DNA of 42,454 nt from JAENVU01 sp046598395 (GTDB taxonomy: Bacteria; Actinomycetota; Acidimicrobiia; IMCC26256; JAENVU01). Of this stretch, positions 23,259 through 30,805 are shown one piece after another; positions within the stretch are counted from its first letter, which is position 1, and every line of letters begins with the position of its first letter. Location of the stretch: NCBI GenBank assembly GCA_046598395.1, contig JBKJIQ010000007.1, forward strand, positions 1 through 42,454. The letters are read 5' to 3'. A program made the translations under genes and the position numbers. The notes below the pieces were generated by a model. It was not told the origin of the DNA. It did no database searches and saw only the letters and a list, made by a program, of their open reading frames with translations.

Positions 23259-23373
23259 TGCCCGTATTCTCCCTCACGGCGGCCCCCTTGGTGTGATCAA
23301 TGCGCAAGTCACGCCCGATCGGCGCGGTCAACCAGTTCACGAATCCAATCGCGGGTGACGTCCCGATGCCCTC

Positions 23374-23379
23374 TACGAT
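23374..23379 (+). promoter_or_regulatory. Leaderless-type -10 box of coaA
   Basis: TACGAT is followed by exactly 6 nt and the coaA ATG, with no Shine-Dalgarno. Confidence 0.5.
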
Positions 23380-23385
23380 CCGCGG

Positions 23386-24090
23386 ATGCAGACTGGCGGA
23401 TACGAACCCGTCGTTGACACGATTCGTGAACTCGTGACGGCAGAACCGGGCGAGGTCGTCATTGTTGGTCTGGCGGGACCGGTGTGTGTAGGCAAGACCA
23501 CGACCGCCGAGCGGTTGGCCCAACGCCTCGAACCGATTGCGTCGGAGGTGGTTACCACCGACGGGTTCCTGCTCCCCGCCGCGGAACTCGATCGTCGGGG
23601 ACTCACGATGCGCAAGGGATTTCCGGAGTCCTATGACGTGGCCGGAATCCGTGAGTTTCTCGCCGCGATCCGGGTGGGCGCCGAAGGGGTGAAAGCGCCG
23701 GTGTATTCCCACGAGGTGTACGACGTGCTTCCGGGCGCGGGCCGTCCGCTGGGCGACGTTTCGGTGGTGATCGTGGAGGGGGTCAATGTGCTTCGGTTCA
23801 CCGACCAGCTCGACGTGGCGGTGTATATCGATGCCCCGGAGCGAGTCATCGAATCGTGGTACGTGGAGCGCTTCCTGCACCTCTGTGCCGTGGCTGAGCC
23901 GGACACCTTCTACGCAAACTTCGCGGGGCTGGATGACGGCGGTCGCCGCACGATGGCGGAGCACGTGTGGGCGGCGGTGAATCGGGTGAACCTCGAAGAG
24001 TTCATCGAACCGACGCGCAGGTTCGCGGGGATCGTGATCGAGAAAGGCCCGGACCACCAGGTGACGCGAGTTCGGTTCGCGGATTCTTGA
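23386..24090 (+). CDS. coaA: Type I pantothenate kinase
   Basis: CoaA phosphorylates pantothenate, the first committed step to coenzyme A. The 234-residue protein has the P-loop GLAGPVCVGKTTTAERL, the family signature VTTDGFLLPAAELDRRGL with RKGFPESYD, APVYSHEVYDVLPG, and VVIVEGVNVLR. It is shorter than typical CoaA (about 310 residues), lacking the N-terminal extension. The TGA stop overlaps a TTG that probably starts the next gene. Confidence 0.85.
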   Translation: MQTGGYEPVVDTIRELVTAEPGEVVIVGLAGPVCVGKTTTAERLAQRLEPIASEVVTTDGFLLPAAELDRRGLTMRKGFPESYDVAGIREFLAAIRVGAEGVKAPVYSHEVYDVLPGAGRPLGDVSVVIVEGVNVLRFTDQLDVAVYIDAPERVIESWYVERFLHLCAVAEPDTFYANFAGLDDGGRRTMAEHVWAAVNRVNLEEFIEPTRRFAGIVIEKGPDHQVTRVRFADS

Positions 24091-25088
24091 GCGAGACCGT
24101 CCTGGGCGAGACCGTCCCGAGCGTGAGCGCCTCGACCACGACGGCCTTCACCACGACGGCCTTCACCACGACGGCCAGGGTCATCACGTGGCAGCGTGGA
24201 TCGGCGGTCGAGCTTCGCGCCGGGAGCACCACCGCGATTGTGGTACCCGAGCTGGGGATGTTGATCGCGTCGTTCGTGGTCGACGGCACCGAGTTCGTGG
24301 CGCGCCCCGGCGGGCTGGCCGCGTACCGTGCCGGTCACACCACCGCGATTCCGTTGTTGTATCCGTGGGCCAACCGGTTGGCGCGAGCGTCGTATCGGTC
24401 CGCCGGTTCCGAGGTGTCTCTGCGCGGCCTCCCGCTGCACCGCGACGCGAACGGGCTCCCGATTCACGGCACGATGACGGCTCGACCGGAGTGGGAGATC
24501 ACCGCCCTCGGTCGTGCGGGCTTGGCGGCGCAGTTTGCGTTCGACGCACATCCCGACCTACTCGCGTCCTTCCCGTTCGCCCACGAACTGGTGGTAAAGG
24601 TGCGCGTGGCGCCGGGGCGCCTGCGGGTCATCACCGAAGTGCACGCGTCGGCGGGCGTCACGGTGCCAGTGGCATTCGGATGGCATCCGTACTGGCGGGT
24701 ACCGGGGGCACGCGACTCGTGGAGGTTGGCGCTGCCTGCGGTCTCGCACCTCCGGCTCGACCGGCGGGGTATCCCGACCGGGCGCGTCTTGGAGGAGCCT
24801 CCCACGGAGGCGGTGTTTGCCGGCCGGGAGTTCGACGACCTGTACCGGAGGACGGGAACGCGTTCGATCGCGTTGACGGGCCGCCGTCGGAAGCTCAGCG
24901 TAAATTTCGACGCCGGGTATCCCTACCTTCAGGTGTACGCACCGGCAGCAGGAGAGTTCTGTTGTCTGGAACCGATGACCGCGCCCACCAACGCGCTCGT
25001 CACGGGCGACCATCCGGTGGTCGGGCCCGGCGCAACGTTCTGCGCCGCGTTCACCGCGACCGTCTCTGACGCGCGCGCTCGGCCGTAG
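24087..25088 (+). CDS. Aldose 1-epimerase (GalM-like mutarotase)
   Basis: The protein interconverts alpha and beta anomers of sugars. It shows YPWANRLARASYR, the His region LPIHGTMTARPEW, HPYWRVPG with the second His, and the catalytic Glu in CCLEPMTAPTNAL. The start is uncertain: the TTG at 24087 overlaps the coaA stop (TTGA), and a GTG at 24123 is also in frame. The first 30 residues include an odd TTTAF repeat encoded by 15-bp tandem copies, so the true N-terminus may lie after it. Confidence 0.85.
   Translation: MSETVLGETVPSVSASTTTAFTTTAFTTTARVITWQRGSAVELRAGSTTAIVVPELGMLIASFVVDGTEFVARPGGLAAYRAGHTTAIPLLYPWANRLARASYRSAGSEVSLRGLPLHRDANGLPIHGTMTARPEWEITALGRAGLAAQFAFDAHPDLLASFPFAHELVVKVRVAPGRLRVITEVHASAGVTVPVAFGWHPYWRVPGARDSWRLALPAVSHLRLDRRGIPTGRVLEEPPTEAVFAGREFDDLYRRTGTRSIALTGRRRKLSVNFDAGYPYLQVYAPAAGEFCCLEPMTAPTNALVTGDHPVVGPGATFCAAFTATVSDARARP
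24135..24176 (+). repeat. 15-bp tandem repeat, 2.8 copies, in the 5' end of the epimerase gene
   Basis: The unit accacgacggccttc occurs at 24135-24149 and 24150-24164, with a partial third from 24165. It encodes TTTAF repeats. It is a good candidate for slippage and length variation, and keeps frame because the unit is a multiple of three. Confidence 0.85.
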
Positions 25089-25092
25089 GCGC

Positions 25093-26010
25093 GTGGTGGA
25101 GCGCGGGAGGGCGCGGCGCATCGCGCTCGAGGGTCCGATCGAACTGCGCGCCACCCTGGGGGCATTGGGACGCGGTCCACACGATCCCTGCATCGCGTTC
25201 GGAGGTTCCGACGGTCGCGAGGTGTGGCGGGCCACCAACACTCCCGAAGGACCGGGTGCGGAACGCCTGACCGCGGTCGACGGTGCGGTGGAGGTGGAAG
25301 CCTTCGGGCCGGGTGCCGATTGGCTGCTCGAACACGCGCCCGCGCTGGTGGGCGCCCATGATCGAGGCGAAGAGTTCGGGCCGAGCGATGACCGCATCGC
25401 AAGCCTGCATCGTCGCTACCCCGGCCTCCGTATGACCACGGCGGGGAACCCGGTGGAGCTTCTGGTGCCGACCGTGCTCGAACAAAAGGTCACGTCGATC
25501 GAGGCGCACCGCTCGTACGGGCGCCTCGTGCGGGCGCACGGAACCCCCGCGCCGGGGCCGCGCCCGCTGCTGGTCCCGCCGACGCCCGCGGAACTCGCCG
25601 CGCTGCCGTCGTTCGCGTGGCACGCGTGCGGGGTCGAGCGGCGTCGGGCCGAAACCATCCGCGAGGTGTGTCGGCGCGCTGGTGCGATTGAGCGGGTCGC
25701 GGCCGCTGGCAGCGTCGAGTTCCAGGCGGGGGTCATGAGCCTGCCCGGCATCGGGGTGTGGACGGCAACGTCGGTGGCGCTGGTGGTGTTCGGCGATCCC
25801 GACGCGCTCGTGATCGGTGACTACCACCTGCCCGCGTTCGTCGGGTGGAACATGGCGGGTGAACGCGAGGCCGACGATGCTCGCATGATCGAGTTGTTGG
25901 AGCCGTTCCGACCGCATCGAGCGCGGGTGGTCGCGCTGCTCGGCCGGGAGGGCGCGCACCCGCCGCGCCGCGCTCCCAAACGCGCGCTCCGCGATATCCG
26001 CCGCATCTGA
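25093..26010 (+). CDS. HhH-GPD DNA glycosylase (AlkA / 3-methyladenine glycosylase II type)
   Basis: Base-excision repair enzyme for alkylated bases. Residues about 100-300 form the HhH-GPD domain: VPTVLEQKVTSIEAHRSYGR, the hairpin VMSLPGIGVWTATSVAL, and the catalytic Asp in LVIGDYHLP. There is no cysteine cluster, which separates it from the MutY/Nth branch. It lies 4 bp after the epimerase stop and likely belongs to the coaA operon. Confidence 0.85.
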   Translation: MVERGRARRIALEGPIELRATLGALGRGPHDPCIAFGGSDGREVWRATNTPEGPGAERLTAVDGAVEVEAFGPGADWLLEHAPALVGAHDRGEEFGPSDDRIASLHRRYPGLRMTTAGNPVELLVPTVLEQKVTSIEAHRSYGRLVRAHGTPAPGPRPLLVPPTPAELAALPSFAWHACGVERRRAETIREVCRRAGAIERVAAAGSVEFQAGVMSLPGIGVWTATSVALVVFGDPDALVIGDYHLPAFVGWNMAGEREADDARMIELLEPFRPHRARVVALLGREGAHPPRRAPKRALRDIRRI

Positions 26011-26077
26011 ACCAGCCCTCGATCGGTGGGCCCGACCGCGCGCGCCCAAAGGACCCGGTTTCTCGGAGTGCCACCAC

Positions 26078-26083
26078 TACGAT
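26078..26083 (+). promoter_or_regulatory. Likely -10 box of pheA
   Basis: TACGAT lies 8 nt before the GTG start at 26092 without a Shine-Dalgarno: a near-leaderless arrangement. Confidence 0.45.
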
Positions 26084-26091
26084 GCGGCGTC

Positions 26092-27015
26092 GTGTCGCCT
26101 GTTGCATTCTTCGGACCCGCGGGGACCTTCGCCGAGGAAGCGCTCCTCACCCAGCCCGATTTGGCGGCGGGGGTTCGGGTGCCGATTGCGTCGATCCCGG
26201 ACATCATCGCCGCGGTCGAGGCTGCCGAATATGAGCTTGGCCTCGTACCGATCGAGAACTCGATCGAGGGTTCCGTATCGGTCACGCTCGACACTCTGGC
26301 TTTCGAGAGCGAGTTGTTGATCCAACGCGAGATCGATTTGCCGATTTCGATGGGGTTGTTCGTGAAGCCGGGAACGAAGCTCGGTGACATCCATCAGGTC
26401 CTGTCGTTCCCGATTGCCGCGGCTCAGTGCCGCGGTTACCTCCGGCGCAAGCTCCCGAACGCCACGTTCGTGGCCGCCAACTCGACCGCGGAGGCCGCGG
26501 CAACGGTGGCGCGATCCAAACGGACCGACCAAGCGGCGATCGGTAACGAACTCGCGGCGCGGATCCATGGGTTGAAGGTGCTCGCGCACGACATCGAGGA
26601 TCACCCCGAGAATCAAACACGCTTCGTCGTCGTGGGCCGCGGGATCCCGGCGCGTACCGGACACGACAAGACATCGATCATCTGCTTCCAGCGCGCCGAT
26701 CGTCCGGGTTCGCTGCTCGCGATGCTCCAGGAGTTCGCGGCGCGGCGGATCAACCTCACCAAGCTCGAGTCGCGCCCCACGAAGAAGAGCTTGGGCGACT
26801 ACTGCTTCTTCATCGACTTCGAAGGCCACATCGACGACGAGTTGGTGGCGGATTGTCTCCGGACGCTCGCGGCCAAGGTGGCCCACGTGAAGTACCTCGG
26901 CTCGTACCCCGTGGCCGGACTTGATGGGCCCGCGCGCCGGACCGCTGCCACGAAGGCGTGGCGTGATGCCGATACGTGGATGGCCAACCTGCGCGCTCAA
27001 GTCCGAGAGGCGTAG
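26092..27015 (+). CDS. pheA: Prephenate dehydratase
   Basis: PheA converts prephenate to phenylpyruvate in phenylalanine synthesis. The catalytic PDT domain (about 1-185) shows FFGPAGTFAEEAL, VPIENSIEGSVS and DHPENQTRFVVVG (the TRF motif). The regulatory ACT domain (about 200-275) reads DRPGSLLAMLQEFAARRINL and LESRP. I chose GTG 26092 because similarity begins at VSPVAFFG. serS follows after 3 bp, so the two are cotranscribed. Confidence 0.93.
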   Translation: MSPVAFFGPAGTFAEEALLTQPDLAAGVRVPIASIPDIIAAVEAAEYELGLVPIENSIEGSVSVTLDTLAFESELLIQREIDLPISMGLFVKPGTKLGDIHQVLSFPIAAAQCRGYLRRKLPNATFVAANSTAEAAATVARSKRTDQAAIGNELAARIHGLKVLAHDIEDHPENQTRFVVVGRGIPARTGHDKTSIICFQRADRPGSLLAMLQEFAARRINLTKLESRPTKKSLGDYCFFIDFEGHIDDELVADCLRTLAAKVAHVKYLGSYPVAGLDGPARRTAATKAWRDADTWMANLRAQVREA

Positions 27016-27018
27016 GGC

Positions 27019-28269
27019 GTGATCGATCTCAAAGCGTTGCGCGACGAGCCGGAGTACCGCGCCGGCATCGAGCGCAAACGGGTGCGTGCCGGACTGATCG
27101 ATGAGGTCCTCGCGGCCGACGACGCGCGTCGGGCGCTGCTCACCGAGGTGGAGGAACTCCGTGCCCGCCAGAACGCGGCATCGAAAGAAATCGGGAAGGC
27201 AACGCCGGATGAGCGACCCGTGAAGATCGCGGCCGCCGGGGTCTTGAAAGAAACCCTCACTGCGCGCGAGCCCGATCTGGCCGCGATGGAAGCCGAGGTG
27301 CGCGCACTCGCTCTCCAGGTGCCGAACCCGGCCGATGCGTCGGCGCCCGACGGTGGCGAGGACGACGGCGAGGTGCTGCGTGCGGTGGGCGATGCCACGC
27401 CCGCTCCCCCGCTGGATCACGCCGCGTTCGCGGAGTCGATGGGCTGGGTGGATGCCGAGCGGGGGGTCGAGGTTGGCGGCTCGCGGTTCGCCTACGTCAT
27501 GGGCGAAGCGGTGCTGCTCGAGTTTGCGCTCGTGCAGTGGGTGCTCGGCCTGCTCGTGGCCGAAGGTTTCATTCCCGTGGTTCCGCCGGTGTTGGTGCGC
27601 GAGCACGTGATGGAGGAGGCGGGGTTCTTCCCCACCGACCGCAGCCAGGTGTATGACCTGCCCGAGGACGAACTGTTCCTGGTAGGTACGAGCGAGGTCC
27701 CGCTCTCGGCGCTGCATCGTGGCGACCTGCTCGATCGCGAGACGCTGCCCAAGCGCTATGCCGGCTTCTCCACCAACTTCCGGCGCGAAGCCGGCACCTA
27801 CGGCAAGGACACGCGCGGAATCTTTCGGGTGCACCAGTTCGACAAGATCGAGATGTTCGCGTTCGTCACACCGGATCAATCCGACGCCGAGCACGAGCGG
27901 ATACTCGCCATCGAGGAACGCATTATCGGCGGACTCGGCTTGCCGTACCGCGTGGTGAACATTGCCACCGGCGACCTCGGCGCGGCGGCGGCGAGGAAGT
28001 ACGACATCGAGGTGTGGCTTCCCTCCGAAGGCCGCTATCGAGAGGCCACGAGCGCGTCGAACTACCGGGACTTCTCGGCGCGTCGGCTACGGACCCGAGT
28101 CCGTGGCGACGCCGGCAGCGAGTTGGTGCACACCCTGAACGGGACCGCGTGTGCAATCAGCCGCACGCTCGTCTACCTCTTCGAGCACTACCAACAAGCC
28201 GACGGTTCCTTTGCTGTCCCCGATGTGCTGCAACCCGCCGCCGGGTTCGCCACCATCCCCGCGCGCTGA
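27019..28269 (+). CDS. serS: Seryl-tRNA synthetase
   Basis: This 416-residue class II aminoacyl-tRNA synthetase charges tRNA-Ser. The N-terminal coiled-coil arm (about 1-105) is followed by the catalytic core: motif 2 in FSTNFRREAGTYGKDTRGIF and RVHQFDKIEMF, and motif 3 in LNGTACAISRTLVYLFEHYQ. TSEVPLSALHR fits the serine pocket. Two tRNA-Ser genes are in the same window. Confidence 0.97.
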   Translation: MIDLKALRDEPEYRAGIERKRVRAGLIDEVLAADDARRALLTEVEELRARQNAASKEIGKATPDERPVKIAAAGVLKETLTAREPDLAAMEAEVRALALQVPNPADASAPDGGEDDGEVLRAVGDATPAPPLDHAAFAESMGWVDAERGVEVGGSRFAYVMGEAVLLEFALVQWVLGLLVAEGFIPVVPPVLVREHVMEEAGFFPTDRSQVYDLPEDELFLVGTSEVPLSALHRGDLLDRETLPKRYAGFSTNFRREAGTYGKDTRGIFRVHQFDKIEMFAFVTPDQSDAEHERILAIEERIIGGLGLPYRVVNIATGDLGAAAARKYDIEVWLPSEGRYREATSASNYRDFSARRLRTRVRGDAGSELVHTLNGTACAISRTLVYLFEHYQQADGSFAVPDVLQPAAGFATIPAR

Positions 28270-28297
28270 ACCCCGGGAACCTCTCGGGGTCGAGGGG

Positions 28298-28303
28298 TAC
28301 GCT
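28298..28303 (+). promoter_or_regulatory. Leaderless-type -10 box of map
   Basis: TACGCT is followed by 6 nt and a GTG (28310) in frame with the aminopeptidase. This decides the start against the later ATG at 28325. Confidence 0.5.
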
Positions 28304-28309
28304 GCCCCG

Positions 28310-29257
28310 GTGGCTGGCCTCGGTATGAACGATCCCTGTTGGTGCGGGAGTGGGGTCAAGTACAAGAAGTGCCACCGACCCAAGGATCAGCCGGTTCGGG
28401 CCGGAACTGTAGGGCCGTGGCGTGAAGTCCCGGACAACATCGTGGCTCCGCCGTATTTGGAGACCGACGGTTGGCCACAGGGGCGCGAAGAACCGCTCGT
28501 GAAGTCCCCCGAGGTCATCGCCGCGATGCACGGGGCGGGTCTCGCCGCCGGTGAGGTGCTCGATCAGGTTGGCGCGGCCGTGGCCCCCGGAGTGACCACC
28601 GATTTCCTCGACGGTGTTGCGCACAACGCCTACATCGAACGCGGCGGTTACCCGAGCACGCTTGGATACAAGGGCTACGAGAAATCGGTGTGCACGTCGG
28701 TCAACGAAGTGATCTGCCATGGCATCCCCGATGATCGTCCGTTACGCGATGGCGACATCGTGAACGTCGACGTGACGATCTTTCTCGATGGCGTTCACGG
28801 TGATTGCAATGCCACGTTCGCCGTCGGCGAGATCGATCCGCGTTCAACCGAACTGATACGGGTCACCAAGGAGTGTCTCTACCGCGGCATCGAGGCGGTG
28901 CAGCCGGGTGAGCCGGTATGGGTAATCGGGCGGGCAATCCAGCAGCACGCGGAGGCGCACGGGTTCGGGGTGGTCCGGTCGTTCTGTGGTCACGCGATCG
29001 GGCGCGAGTTCCACGGTGCGCTTTCGATCCCGCATTACGAAGAACCGCTTGCCGACGTGGTGCTCGAGCCGGGGATGACCTTCACGATCGAGCCGATGAT
29101 CACGATGGGATCGCATCGGGAACGCGTGTGGTCGGATGGCTGGACCGCGGTGACCAGCGACGGTCTGCGTACCGCACAGTTCGAGCACACGCTCGTGGTG
29201 ACCGACGACGGCGCCGAAATCCTCACCCCGTCCAAGGTGCTCCCGCTTTCCCTCTAA
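28310..29257 (+). CDS. map: Type I methionine aminopeptidase with N-terminal SEC-C zinc motif
   Basis: It removes N-terminal methionine from nascent proteins. The 315-residue protein begins with a SEC-C zinc motif (NDPCWCGSGVKYKKCH) and a linker, then the pita-bread fold. Metal ligands are visible: Asp in IVNVDVTIFLDG, Asp in GVHGDCNATF, His in CGHAIGREFH, Glu in FTIEPMITMG, and Glu in TAQFEHTLVV. SEC-C motifs in such enzymes are thought to favour ribosome association. Confidence 0.95.
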   Translation: MAGLGMNDPCWCGSGVKYKKCHRPKDQPVRAGTVGPWREVPDNIVAPPYLETDGWPQGREEPLVKSPEVIAAMHGAGLAAGEVLDQVGAAVAPGVTTDFLDGVAHNAYIERGGYPSTLGYKGYEKSVCTSVNEVICHGIPDDRPLRDGDIVNVDVTIFLDGVHGDCNATFAVGEIDPRSTELIRVTKECLYRGIEAVQPGEPVWVIGRAIQQHAEAHGFGVVRSFCGHAIGREFHGALSIPHYEEPLADVVLEPGMTFTIEPMITMGSHRERVWSDGWTAVTSDGLRTAQFEHTLVVTDDGAEILTPSKVLPLSL

Positions 29258-29301
29258 CTCGCCCGCCCATGGGGGCAGGTCGGTAGCCTGGCGAGACCTC
29301 G

Positions 29302-29384
29302 GGAGGGGTGCCAGAGTGGACGAACGGGACGGTCTTGAAAACCGTTGAGCGCAAGCTCCGTGGGTTCGAATCCCACTCCCTCCG
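29302..29384 (+). tRNA. tRNA-Ser (anticodon TGA)
   Basis: Class II tRNA with acceptor GGAGGGG (29302-29308) pairing with TCCCTCC (29377-29383; one G-T wobble) and discriminator G at 29384. The anticodon loop in cggtcttgaaaaccg gives TGA. A long variable arm (ttgagcgcaagctccg) and T-arm gggttcgaatccc are present. CCA is not encoded. The 3' end is repeated at 29946-29961. Confidence 0.94.
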
Positions 29385-29386
29385 CA
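29371..29386 (+). repeat. tRNA-Ser 3'-end direct repeat, copy 1 (att-like)
   Basis: tcccactccctccgca is repeated exactly at 29946-29961; the bases before both copies also contain gggtt-gaa. Confidence 0.65.
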
Positions 29387-29412
29387 CAGAGTCATGTCTC
29401 AAGACATCGAGG

Positions 29413-29444
29413 AAGGCCCGAACCCTCAACTGGGTTCGGGCCTT
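29413..29444 (+). terminator. Intrinsic terminator after tRNA-Ser
   Basis: aaggcccgaaccc (29413-29425) and gggttcgggcctt (29432-29444) form a perfect 13-bp stem with a 6-nt loop followed by ctgtt. It lies 29 bp after the tRNA. Confidence 0.85.
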
Positions 29445-29620
29445 CTGTTACCGAGTGCATGCGGATCCTGTGTTGGTGTTCGCGGTTGGTGACTGTCTCG
29501 GTCGGGGTGATCGGGGTTCGCCGCGTGCCATCGGCAGCGTCACGGACCGTCCGCTATGTCTCGCGACAGGTGTCCTCGATGGCCTCCAGGCGCGGTAGTC
29601 GCTGACCTCGCGGAGCGGCA
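29445..29620. other. Short segment without a recognised gene
   Basis: Open frames exist but show no family pattern. It lies between the tRNA terminator and a small minus-strand frame, inside the segment bracketed by the tRNA 3'-end repeats. Confidence 0.4.
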
Positions 29621-29824
29621 CTACTCAGCATCGGCTTCCGTCATGGTCAGAAACTCGTCGCAGGTCAGGGTCTCTCGCGAACCCGACGCATTGAGATGAG
29701 CAATCGAGGCTTCAAGGTGAGCACGAAACCCAGGATCGGCCGGCGATCGCTGCGCACCCACCCAAGTACGGTCGAGTGCAGCCTGACGCCGGAGCTCGTG
29801 GTCGCGGAGATCTTCGTGTCGCAT
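29621..29824 (-). CDS. Small hypothetical protein (67 residues), possible orphan antitoxin
   Basis: The ATG at 29824 gives a charged helical protein (MRHEDLRDHELRRQAALDRT...) ending SRETLTCDEFLTMTEADAE. The ending resembles the l.sHeEfl pattern of small antitoxin-like proteins, but no toxin is adjacent. It is hydrophilic, lacks membrane segments and sits within the tRNA-Ser-bracketed segment. Coding status is uncertain. Confidence 0.35.
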   Translation of the reverse strand: MRHEDLRDHELRRQAALDRTWVGAQRSPADPGFRAHLEASIAHLNASGSRETLTCDEFLTMTEADAE

Positions 29825-29887
29825 TGCCGTGGACGGGCCTTCACTCGGATTGTTGGACCGAAGCCTATCGGTCGAGCTTCAAGTGAC

Positions 29888-29927
29888 GACCCGTTCGGTC
29901 CGGCCCCACGACTGGACCGAACGGGTC
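29888..29927. terminator. Perfect 14-bp hairpin, terminator-like
   Basis: gacccgttcggtcc (29888-29901) pairs with ggaccgaacgggtc (29914-29927) around a 12-nt loop. No T-run follows on the plus strand. It lies 18 bp before the second tRNA 3'-end copy. Confidence 0.55.
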
Positions 29928-29945
29928 AGGCGGGTTTGAAAGCGC

Positions 29946-29961
29946 TCCCACTCCCTCCGCA
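29946..29961 (+). repeat. tRNA-Ser 3'-end direct repeat, copy 2 (att-like)
   Basis: The second exact copy of tcccactccctccgca, without a tRNA gene around it. Together with 29371-29386 it brackets about 560 bp, as left by integration at a tRNA gene. Confidence 0.65.
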
Positions 29962-30064
29962 AATTTCTGTGCTGCATCCGCAGCGCGCGAGCATTCTGCG
30001 TCCCCTGAATGCCCCCGCGCTCGCAAGCTACTCCGGCTGCTGCATCGCGGGTTTGCCACTTCGG

Positions 30065-30099
30065 ATGCCATGATCCTACCGATGGTAGGATCATGGCAT
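30065..30099. promoter_or_regulatory. 35-bp palindromic operator over the -10 and start codon of a toxin-antitoxin operon
   Basis: Arms of 16 bp (30065-30080 and 30084-30099) are perfectly inverted around the centre gat. A TAGGAT box (30086-30091) inside the right arm lies 6 nt before the antitoxin ATG (30098), so the message should be leaderless. The operator covers both promoter and start, a natural site for autorepression by the antitoxin. Confidence 0.75.
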
Positions 30100-30343
30100 G
30101 ACCACGGAAAAGGTGTCCCTGACGCTCGATGAAGACTTGGTCGCGCGCGCGCGTACGGCCGTCGGAACGCGGAGTCTCTCGGGCTATGTGAACGAAGCGC
30201 TGCGTCGACAGTTGCAACGCGACCGGCTCGTGACATTCCTCGAGGCGGCCGACCGAAGGGTTGGACCCGTTGCCGCCGAGGTGATGGAGGAGGTGCGACG
30301 CTCATGGCCCGAACGCGCCGCGAGACGCCAGCAGAGCGCCTGA
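30098..30343 (+). CDS. Ribbon-helix-helix antitoxin (VapB-like)
   Basis: The 81-residue protein begins TEKVSLTLDEDLVARARTAV and SLSGYVNEALRRQLQRD, a beta-strand plus two helices as in RHH DNA-binding antitoxins. The charged C-terminal half would neutralise the toxin. It overlaps the following PIN gene by 40 bp and starts inside a perfect palindrome, consistent with autoregulation. Confidence 0.8.
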   Translation: MTTEKVSLTLDEDLVARARTAVGTRSLSGYVNEALRRQLQRDRLVTFLEAADRRVGPVAAEVMEEVRRSWPERAARRQQSA

Positions 30344-30753
30344 TCCTCGACTCCGGCGCGATCATTGCTCTCTCCCGCAGTGAGGAGCGCGCCCGCGCCT
30401 ACCTCTGGCGAGCACTGGAGTTGGACGCCGACGTCGTCGTTCCGGTCGTCGTCTTGGCCGAGACGCTCCGGGGCGGACCGAAGGACGCGCAGGTCAATCG
30501 CGTCCTCAAGGCGATCGGCGAGATTGAACCAACATCGGTTGCGACCGGACGGCTTGCGGGATCGCTGCTCGGGTCGACGGGCAAGGTCGACACGATCGAC
30601 GCGATCGTCGTCGCGGAAGCGTTGACACGTGGCGGCGGAAGAATCCTCACGAGTGATCCCGATGACTTCGGGGAGCTCGCCGAAAGCCATCCATCGGTTC
30701 GCATCGATTCGCTGGCATCTCCTTCGAAGCGACGCCGTCAAACCAGGCGGTGA
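30304..30753 (+). CDS. vapC: PIN-domain toxin (VapC family)
   Basis: The 149-residue protein carries the PIN acidic residues: Asp in LILDSGAIIALS, Glu in VLAETLRGG, Asp in VDTIDAIVVAEA, and Asp in LTSDPDDFGEL. It likely cleaves structured RNA and is held by the upstream antitoxin, with which it overlaps. The first 12 residues (ARTRRETPAERL) are basic and may be an extension; no other start is clearly better. Confidence 0.85.
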   Translation: MARTRRETPAERLILDSGAIIALSRSEERARAYLWRALELDADVVVPVVVLAETLRGGPKDAQVNRVLKAIGEIEPTSVATGRLAGSLLGSTGKVDTIDAIVVAEALTRGGGRILTSDPDDFGELAESHPSVRIDSLASPSKRRRQTRR

Positions 30754-30805
30754 CCGTAGGGTTCTAAGCATCCCTCTCCCTCGGCCGGCCGGTCCTGGTG
30801 AAGTC

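Noticed and set aside
26077..27894. 605-codon minus-strand frame opposite pheA and serS
   Set aside because: Antisense to two housekeeping genes with full motifs; Arg/His/Glu-rich shadow.
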